Assembly (NCBI GenBank): GCA_003154115.1
Contig: PMCF01000258.1
Span: 20,153-55,601 of the forward strand
Source: Anaerolineae bacterium
Lineage (GTDB): Bacteria > Chloroflexota > Anaerolineae > Fen-1058
Length of the DNA stretch: 35,449 nucleotides
Direction: 5' to 3'
Numbering within the stretch: the stretch's first letter is position 1; each line of letters begins with the position of its first letter. Shown in pieces: positions 30,302 through 35,449 of the stretch. The translations under genes and the position numbers were made by a program. The notes beneath the pieces are model-generated. The model saw nothing but the letters and a program-made list of their open reading frames with translations. It was not told where the DNA came from and did no database searches.

Positions 30302-31057
30302 ATGAAGCGAATCAATCAAGTCCTCATTCTTTTCCTATTATTTTTCGTACCTGCTTGCACTCAGAGGGTTCCAGCTCAAGATGCCGTCCCATCTTTGCAA
30401 GAGGTAATTGCTCATACTTTTGATCTTGTCAAGCAGAATGGCTGGCCATCCGACACAGATTACGAAACAACTGATATGGTAGAGGTTAAGTTTCCTAATG
30501 GTGACAAAGGTGTATTTGGAACCATAGGTATCGCTTCTGGGCCACTGCACGGTTATATGTTTCTTTATCGAATCCAAGATGAAAAACTTAAAACGGTACT
30601 ACTTTCGCCATCGGGACCACTCTGGGGATTAAGAAGTTTTCAAAGCAAGTGGGACGATCCGGACAATCGAACACATATCGAATTTCTTGATCTTTTGATC
30701 GATAAGGAGGGACGATCAAGACAGACTCTCCGGTTTTCTGGGGCGGGACATAGTGGGTCCGGGTTATTTAGCGATGGGGTTTTTGGGATCATCGAGATCA
30801 CCGAGAATGGTATCGATGCACTATTTATGGGGGAAGAAGGTTCGACTACCTTACTCGGCAACTCAATGATTGAAGTGCGATACTCTTACGAGTACGTTGA
30901 TCTCAGCGGGGATCGAAATAAGGAAATCGTACAAGACCAGGAAACGTGCGAATATCGTTTAGATTTGAAGACTTTCCAGAAAACGGAGAAAATGAACTGC
31001 AAGAACTCTCGCGCGACATTTATTTATAACGGAACTCAATTCAAGAAGAGCGATTAG
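30302..31057 (+). CDS. Hypothetical lipoprotein
   Basis: Not recognised. 251 residues from ATG 30302: MKRINQVLILFLLFFVPACT is a lipoprotein signal with Cys in VPAC. The mature protein is soluble, with many Gly, Asp and aromatic residues and no known motif; a Cys pair (QETCEYRL, MNCKNS) near the end might form a disulfide. Codon use is distinctly richer in A and T than the neighbours, so it may be a recent arrival. An upstream in-frame GTG (30290) is possible. Its 3' end overlaps, on the opposite strand, the remnant of an AMP-ligase gene. Confidence 0.6.
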   Translation: MKRINQVLILFLLFFVPACTQRVPAQDAVPSLQEVIAHTFDLVKQNGWPSDTDYETTDMVEVKFPNGDKGVFGTIGIASGPLHGYMFLYRIQDEKLKTVLLSPSGPLWGLRSFQSKWDDPDNRTHIEFLDLLIDKEGRSRQTLRFSGAGHSGSGLFSDGVFGIIEITENGIDALFMGEEGSTTLLGNSMIEVRYSYEYVDLSGDRNKEIVQDQETCEYRLDLKTFQKTEKMNCKNSRATFIYNGTQFKKSD

Positions 31058-31131
31058 CTTCGCGCCACTTCCGTCGCCGATTTTTCCGCCAACCACTTCT
31101 CTCGATTCGCCGCGCGCGCGATCTTGCCGCT
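31054..31131 (-). pseudogene. Duplicated 3' end of the fatty-acyl-AMP ligase gene
   Basis: Minus-strand frame encodes SGKIARAANREKWLAEKSAT and a few more residues to TAA, matching the end of the ligase at 31578 (SGKIARAANREKWLTETAVNGH). Plus-strand blocks 31085-31131 and 31600-31646 agree at 44 of 47 bases by my count. The fragment has no 5' part: it begins abruptly next to the palindrome at 31140. A direct repeat of a gene terminus flanking a 470-base segment. Confidence 0.85.
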
Positions 31132-31139
31132 GAAAAAGT

Positions 31140-31173
31140 AGACCTCACAGGTTTTCGAAAACCTGTGAGGTCT
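31140..31173. repeat. Perfect 34-bp AGACCT palindrome
   Basis: AGACCTCACAGGTTTTC joined directly to its complement GAAAACCTGTGAGGTCT: the core-less form of the 99-bp elements. It marks the edge of the duplicated AMP-ligase tail. Followed by TT on the plus strand, so possibly a weak bidirectional terminator. Confidence 0.85.
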
Positions 31174-31216
31174 TTCCTATCGCTGCCCTGCATCGCCAAA
31201 TGTTCTCTCTCGATCT

Positions 31217-31480
31217 TCACACGAGCTCTTTCTGAATCATTGCCTCGGACCAGCGCGGCCTGACACCAGCGGCTCGCGCCTGCCGGATCATTTCGGTCCG
31301 AGACAGCCCGGCCAGTTCAGCGGCGCGCGCGAACGAGATCAGGCCACGGCTGTACAAGAGCAAGGCTTCTTGCGCCTTGACCTGATGCAGGCCAAGCAGC
31401 ATGAGCTCTGGCAACCGATCCTGATACGGTGTGAACTGTGATACCAGTTCATCGGGGATTTCTACAATCATCTTTTGCAT
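31217..31480 (-). CDS. UPF0175-family protein (orphan antitoxin-like)
   Basis: 87 residues. LYSRGLISFARAAELAGLSRTEMI is the UPF0175 signature, a helix-turn-helix-like segment. Members are usually encoded beside a PIN-domain (DUF3368) toxin and act as antitoxins. No toxin gene is adjacent here. The gene lies inside the segment flanked by the two copies of the AMP-ligase terminus, suggesting it arrived with that segment. Start ATG 31480 (MQKMIVEIPDEL) is followed by a second possible ATG at codon 4. Confidence 0.8.
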   Translation of the reverse strand: MQKMIVEIPDELVSQFTPYQDRLPELMLLGLHQVKAQEALLLYSRGLISFARAAELAGLSRTEMIRQARAAGVRPRWSEAMIQKELV

Positions 31481-31577
31481 ACTTCACCCCCAGCACATCG
31501 ATTCAAGCGCATTCTATCATGTCGAGATGAAACGCCGCGCGTTTCCGTTTGAATCCGTTCGAATTCGTTTGTCCGCT

Positions 31578-33374
31578 TCAATGTCCGTTGACCGCCGTCT
31601 CCGTCAACCACTTCTCTCGATTCGCCGCCCGCGCAATCTTGCCGCTGGACGTTTTGATCAGCCAGCGTTCGCCGACCAGATGCACATACGTCACTGTGAC
31701 CAGGCTCTGCTTCACCATCGTGTTGCGAATCTGTGTGGCGATGTGCTTGCGCTCCTGCGGATCGCCCGTCGTCACCTCGGCCACCACGCCGATCAACTCC
31801 GTGCCTTCGCGTTCATCTGCCACCCCAAAGACCACCGCCCGGCCCGGATAGACGCCCGGCACCGTGTTGACGATCGCTTCGAGGTCTTGCGGATAGATGT
31901 TCTTGCCCGCGTTGATGATGAGGTCTTTCAAGCGCCCGACGATATACACTTCCCCATCGGCGATGTAACCCATATCGCCCGTGCGATACCAGCCATCCTG
32001 AAATGGCTCTAAATCAGGGCGTTTGTGATAGCCGTTCAACATGCAATCGCTCTGCACCACGATTTGACCGACACGCCGTTCAGGCAGCGTGTCCCCCGCT
32101 TCGTCGATGGCCTTAGCGGACGTGTTGACGATCGCCGGGCCGCACGACACGCGAATCTGCGCGTTGGGATGATCGCGCTCGACCGGCTGAGCCAGGCGAT
32201 TCTGCTCCAACTCGATGCGATCCACTACATCCGATCGAGCTGCCTGCCCGAGCGGGGTCTGCGTCACCGCGAACGTATTCTCGGCCATCGCATAACTCAC
32301 CGCCAGCATCTCCGCCGTCACGCCGTTCGCCGCGAACCGATCGAGGAACATCTGATGGCTTTCGTAACGCACCGGCTCGGAGCAATTGATGAACATCCGC
32401 ATGGACGCCAGCGATAAGCCTTCGCTGTCGCGCTGACGGATGCGGCGCGCGCAGTGGTTGTAGGCGAAGTTCGGCAGCCAGCACAACGTGCCGCCATAAT
32501 CGTTGATCGCGTGCAGCAACAGCGCGGGATGCGCCACCCAATCGAACGGCGACATCATCACCAGTGGCACGCCCTGCATCAACGGCAGGATGAAGCCCGC
32601 GATGAGGCCCATGTCGTGGTACAACGGCAGCCAACTGACAATCACGTCCTGCTCGTTCAACGCGATCGCCTCGCTGTAGCTCGCTACTTGATTCAACACC
32701 GCCTCATACGACAGCGCGACGCCTTTCTGCAGGCCCGTCGTGCCGCTGCTGTGTTGCAAGAAAGCCACATCACCAGCATCCTTCGACTGCGTGGCGGGCG
32801 CACGCTGCGCGTGAGCGGAACGTAGTGGAGTCGAAGCACGCCCGCCACTCCGCTCACGCCCTGTCCGCGCAGCGGGGACGCGCTGGGCGGGATGCGGCGA
32901 GCCATTAGCAATCGCCACCGACCTCGCCAGATGCTCCGAACCAAACACCTGACACGGCACGCGAGCCGCCAACTGTGGCTCGAATTCATCCGTCGTGAAG
33001 ATCGCGCGCACTTCGGACAGTCGCGCCAACTCAGCCATGCTGTGCATATAGATGTCGGGATCGAGTTTTTCGGTCAGCGTGGGGAACATCGACGGAATCG
33101 CGCCGCACCACAACGCGCCCCAGAAAGCATAGATGCTTTCCAGGTTTTGTGTATGCGCGATGACGACCAGATCGCGCGGCGCGATGCCCATGTGCCGCAA
33201 GCCCGCCGCGTGCGCGATCACCGCCTCGCGGAATTCACGGCGCGAGATCGTAAGCGGTACGCGATCCGTTTCGAGGTAAATGATCGCCGGGCGATCGTCG
33301 TTGTTGCTTTGTAGCGCAACGGCATCGAGCAGCGTGTGGAATTGAGTGCGACTAGAAAGAGTCAGCATGATCAT
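31578..33374 (-). CDS. Fatty-acyl-AMP ligase-like / AMP-dependent acyl ligase
   Basis: 598-residue ANL-superfamily enzyme. P-loop SSGTTGLQKG (209-218), SWLPLYHDMGLIAGFILPLM, PNFAYNHCARR, the YAMAENTFAVTQT block (A5-like), WYRTGDMGYI and GRLKDLIINAGKNIYPQDLE. The C-terminal SSGKIARAANREKWL carries the catalytic Lys. The YHDMGLI block and overall length favour the FAAL group, which loads fatty acids as acyl-AMP onto a carrier protein; an ACP gene lies just upstream in the operon. Residues about 158-197 (Arg/Ala/Pro-rich) are extra compared with relatives and include a palindromic repeat at 32789-32860. Start ATG 33374 or 33368; no clear ribosome site. Confidence 0.86.
   Translation of the reverse strand: MIMLTLSSRTQFHTLLDAVALQSNNDDRPAIIYLETDRVPLTISRREFREAVIAHAAGLRHMGIAPRDLVVIAHTQNLESIYAFWGALWCGAIPSMFPTLTEKLDPDIYMHSMAELARLSEVRAIFTTDEFEPQLAARVPCQVFGSEHLARSVAIANGSPHPAQRVPAARTGRERSGGRASTPLRSAHAQRAPATQSKDAGDVAFLQHSSGTTGLQKGVALSYEAVLNQVASYSEAIALNEQDVIVSWLPLYHDMGLIAGFILPLMQGVPLVMMSPFDWVAHPALLLHAINDYGGTLCWLPNFAYNHCARRIRQRDSEGLSLASMRMFINCSEPVRYESHQMFLDRFAANGVTAEMLAVSYAMAENTFAVTQTPLGQAARSDVVDRIELEQNRLAQPVERDHPNAQIRVSCGPAIVNTSAKAIDEAGDTLPERRVGQIVVQSDCMLNGYHKRPDLEPFQDGWYRTGDMGYIADGEVYIVGRLKDLIINAGKNIYPQDLEAIVNTVPGVYPGRAVVFGVADEREGTELIGVVAEVTTGDPQERKHIATQIRNTMVKQSLVTVTYVHLVGERWLIKTSSGKIARAANREKWLTETAVNGH
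32789..32860. repeat. Palindromic repeat in frame inside the AMP-ligase gene
   Basis: Nested arms: GTGGCGGGCG (32791-32800) with CGCCCGCCAC (32839-32848), and GCGTGAGCGGA (32809-32819) with TCCGCTCACGC (32849-32859), around AACGTAGTGGAGTCGAAGCA. Encodes an Arg-rich linker upstream of the P-loop. Confidence 0.72.
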
Positions 33375-33390
33375 TAGCGAGGCGCGATTT

Positions 33391-33425
33391 CACTCGTCAC
33401 TCGTCACTCGTCACTCATCACTCGT
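33391..33425. repeat. Five tandem CACTCGT heptamers between ligase and ACP genes
   Basis: CACTCGT three times, CACTCAT once, CACTCGT once, without gaps, ending in the ACP stop codon. A true 7-bp tandem repeat that could change copy number by slippage. Confidence 0.85.
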
Positions 33426-33676
33426 CACGCGCCACGCATCACTCGCGCCACCATCTGATCGAGCGTATTCATCTTCGCCACGGTCAGATCGGAATCGGGA
33501 ATGTACACGCCGAATTCTTTCTCGACGTACACCGCGAACTCCGCCAGCGAAAACGAATCCATCAAGCCGCCGCTGATGATGCCTTCCGTGTCGGTCAATG
33601 GGTAACTCGCATCGCGGATGAGTTCTTTACAAATGTAGGCGCGCAGTTTTTCGCGCAGCGCTTTTTCGTCTGTCAT
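33425..33676 (-). CDS. Acyl carrier protein
   Basis: 83 residues from ATG 33676 (MTDEKALREKLRAYI) with GGAG about eight bases upstream; the longer open frame is repeat DNA. GGLMDSFSLAEF places Ser41 as the phosphopantetheine site (DSxS), and the following helix AEFAVYVEKEFGVYI is acidic, as in ACPs. Lies between the SGNH and AMP-ligase genes, so it is the likely carrier of the acyl group activated by the ligase, comparable to DltC. It would depend on CoA supplied by the coa genes. Confidence 0.88.
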   Translation of the reverse strand: MTDEKALREKLRAYICKELIRDASYPLTDTEGIISGGLMDSFSLAEFAVYVEKEFGVYIPDSDLTVAKMNTLDQMVARVMRGA

Positions 33677-33694
33677 ATTTTCCACTCCAATCGT

Positions 33695-33759
33695 TGATCC
33701 ACGAATTAACACGAATGGACACGAATCATTAGTGCCAATTCGTGAAGATTCGTGGATCA
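33695..33759. repeat. GATCCACGAAT...ATTCGTGGATC palindromic repeat, copy 2
   Basis: TGATCCACGAAT (33695-33706) and ATTCGTGGATCA (33748-33759) are perfect complements, with inner ACGAATGGACACGAAT as in copy 1. Lies between the SGNH and ACP genes and touches the SGNH stop. Confidence 0.8.
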
Positions 33760-34908
33760 TCAGTTGTTTTCTAACCGGAGAATCTCTTCACCTACTGCCT
33801 GTGCAAACTGCATCATGCCCTGCGGCGTCAGATGCACCGGTGTGTCGGTAAATTCAGCGGGCGCAATACTATCCCACAAATCGAGATAGTGCCAGTGGTT
33901 TGCCGTGGCCTGGCCATTCAACAATTCATGAAACTGATCATACGCCCAACGCGGATAAAACGAGTTGTAGCGCAAATCGCTGTTCTGCCCGCTGCTGATG
34001 AACATCGGCTCGTTGATGATGAGCATAGGAGTATCGCCCGTCAGCTTCAGGCCCGCGCCGAGCACGTCGAAGGCCAGATCGTTTTCCGTCAGCGTCGTCG
34101 GTTCTTTGAAATCCTGCCAGCTCACGTCCTGCTCAAAATCCGATTGGCGCAGCTTGATCTGATCGGGCATTGCCTGATCGATCCGTGTCGCCGCCCACGA
34201 GAAGCCCAGCGCCTGCAAGCGCAGCCAATCCGCCAGGTTGCGTCGCTGCCCGACGATGGTCTTGCCCAGGAAATCCGGATCGACAAAGCGCGGATCGTTC
34301 GGATCGAGTCTCAGTTGGAATCGATCGATCAACGCTCGCGTGCGCGCGGCGTTGTTCTGCACGATCGAGGGAAACATCTGCTTCGCGCGCGGAAACGATT
34401 CGAGCGTCACCGGCCACACGATCAGATCGGGTTGCAGCTTCAGCGCTTCTTCCAGGATTAGCACATCCTTGGTCAGCGCCATGACGGGATAACCGAGGTT
34501 ATACGCCACCACGCGCTTGCCATCGGCTGTCTTGAGATGCTGCGCATTGATCTGTCCCGCCAGTGTATCTTTGTTGTCCAGCAACCAGCCCCACGTCCCC
34601 GAATCGCCGATAACGATCACGCGGAATTCATCGGGCGCTTTGGGCCGTGAAACGATGTGACTGGCAAACATCGCGGGAATGTTGGTTGTGCTCAGGTTGT
34701 ACGACTTCGCCGAGTCCTCACCGTAAGGCAGTCGCTCACGTCCCGGCAGAATGACGTTGTACAGCGAGACCCGCCCCAACGCTTCCAGCGGATTGAGCAG
34801 TGCGAAAATCACGTTGCAGGCCACAAACAGCAGCGCGGTAATGATCAACACGCGCACGATGGTCAGCCACGTATTCGGTTGTCGGGTTTCATTCGGTGTT
34901 GGCGTCAT
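33760..34908 (-). CDS. Membrane-anchored SGNH-hydrolase-like protein (DltD/AlgJ-like)
   Basis: 382 residues. ATG 34908 is one base after the MBOAT stop; the longer frame overlaps MBOAT and is not used. One hydrophobic helix (about 13-39) anchors it, with the rest outside. IGDSGTWGW (100-108) is the GDS block with Ser103 as likely nucleophile, and DTPVHLTPQG near the C-terminus holds the His. YNLGYPVMAL is the conserved Asn-Gly region. Such proteins complete acyl transfer to a surface polymer in partnership with an MBOAT protein (as DltD with DltB, or AlgJ/AlgX with AlgI). No deacetylase-type signature was found. Confidence 0.82.
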   Translation of the reverse strand: MTPTPNETRQPNTWLTIVRVLIITALLFVACNVIFALLNPLEALGRVSLYNVILPGRERLPYGEDSAKSYNLSTTNIPAMFASHIVSRPKAPDEFRVIVIGDSGTWGWLLDNKDTLAGQINAQHLKTADGKRVVAYNLGYPVMALTKDVLILEEALKLQPDLIVWPVTLESFPRAKQMFPSIVQNNAARTRALIDRFQLRLDPNDPRFVDPDFLGKTIVGQRRNLADWLRLQALGFSWAATRIDQAMPDQIKLRQSDFEQDVSWQDFKEPTTLTENDLAFDVLGAGLKLTGDTPMLIINEPMFISSGQNSDLRYNSFYPRWAYDQFHELLNGQATANHWHYLDLWDSIAPAEFTDTPVHLTPQGMMQFAQAVGEEILRLENN

Positions 34909-34909
34909 G

Positions 34910-35449
34910 CTACCACCCCAACCCAAACAACTTAGCGAACGTCGGCAGGGCACGCTCGATCGGCAGGGCAAACCACACCCAGCCCAACATCACAAATTGC
35001 AGCGTGACGAACCACGAAAAGATCGTCCACGCACGTTTTTGTTGCGGCTTGGCGTTGAGGCCGCGATACCATTTGCGCGTGCGATCGCTCCACTGCTTGT
35101 GAATCCACAACCCCAGGCCGTGCCACACGCCCCACGCCAGAAATCCCCACGTCACGCCGTGCCACAAGCCGATGGTCATCATCGTCGCCAGCTGCGCGAT
35201 CAACACAATCAGCGTCGCAGATGGCTTATGCTCTCGCATCAACATCCAGCGCGAGAAGGGCGAGAACACATAGAAGCGCGCCCAGTTGCTCAGCGTCATG
35301 TGCCAGCTTTGCCAGAACGCCGTGAGCGTAGCCTTCAGATAGGGCCGCTTGAAGTTCTCAGGCAAGGTAATGCCCAACAGGATGCCGAGGCCGATCGCGA
35401 TATCGGTATAGCCGCTGAAATCGAAATAAATCTGGAAGGCATAGGCATA
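34910..35449 (-). CDS. MBOAT-family membrane O-acyltransferase (AlgI/DltB-like), C-terminal part
   Basis: Open to the window edge; about 179 residues seen, beginning in AYAFQIYFDFSGYTDIAIG, a central block of the family. FWQSWHMTLSNWARFYVF is the hallmark loop and GLWHGVTWGFLAWGVWHG carries the conserved His. Several hydrophobic helices follow, ending FVMLGWVWFALPIER. MBOAT proteins pass acyl groups across or at the membrane to extracellular polymers. Likely first gene of the operon with SGNH, ACP and AMP ligase; N-terminal half is outside the window. Confidence 0.9.
   Translation of the reverse strand, partial: YAYAFQIYFDFSGYTDIAIGLGILLGITLPENFKRPYLKATLTAFWQSWHMTLSNWARFYVFSPFSRWMLMREHKPSATLIVLIAQLATMMTIGLWHGVTWGFLAWGVWHGLGLWIHKQWSDRTRKWYRGLNAKPQQKRAWTIFSWFVTLQFVMLGWVWFALPIERALPTFAKLFGLGW

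Noticed and set aside
33391-33425. CRISPR-like regular repeats
   Set aside because: Units are 7 bp with no spacers; no cas genes in the window.

Overview
High-GC bacterial DNA. The gene families, the frequent TTG starts, the CGATCG-rich codon style and the many small palindromic repeats (CTCACCCCC...GGGGTGAG, GTCATTCTGA...TCAGCATGAC, AGACCT...AGGTCT) suggest a member of the Chloroflexota, perhaps Anaerolineae-like. This is inference; there is no rRNA or other firm phylogenetic marker in the window.

Layout. (1) 1-132: 3' end of pstB. (2) 579-11191, plus strand: a pantothenate/CoA block (panB-panE, panC, coaX, coaBC) with proS, punctuated by three toxin-antitoxin modules: AbrB-type/VapC, DUF433/DUF5615, and Phd-type/PIN. 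The third toxin is broken by a 100-bp MITE-like insertion with a 9-bp target duplication. (3) 11367-12443: an isocitrate/isopropylmalate dehydrogenase-family gene, followed by a DUF559 remnant. (4) 12821-21473: a tight operon that looks like glucosylglycerate-type compatible-solute metabolism. It holds a GT4, a GpgS-like synthase fused to two universal-stress domains, a methyltransferase, a GH13_18 phosphorylase, a second GT4 and a GH63-like hydrolase. (5) 21600-24965: an LprI-like lipoprotein, msrQ-msrP (minus) with a decayed redoxin before msrP, and an SDR (minus). (6) 25288-31057, plus: methyltransferase, Orn/Lys/Arg decarboxylase with a tyrosine phosphatase, a beta-lactamase-fold lipoprotein and a hypothetical lipoprotein. 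(7) 31217-35449, minus: an orphan UPF0175 protein, then MBOAT - SGNH - acyl carrier protein - fatty-acyl-AMP ligase. The last four mirror the DltB-D-C-A set of parts but with a fatty-acyl activating enzyme.

The most striking non-gene signal is the repeat content. At least five palindromic sequences from several families lie in frame inside, or form the 3' ends of, conserved genes (panB, panC, the GH13_18 gene twice, the AMP ligase). Three 126-bp elements share the same ends but carry different palindromic cores. Two 99-bp elements share AGACCT ends. Two gene 3' ends (the AMP ligase and, less certainly, proS) have a displaced copy of their own terminus on the far side of a toxin-antitoxin-type gene. 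Fragments of decayed genes (VapC, redoxin, DUF559, AMP-ligase tail) show active turnover between core genes.
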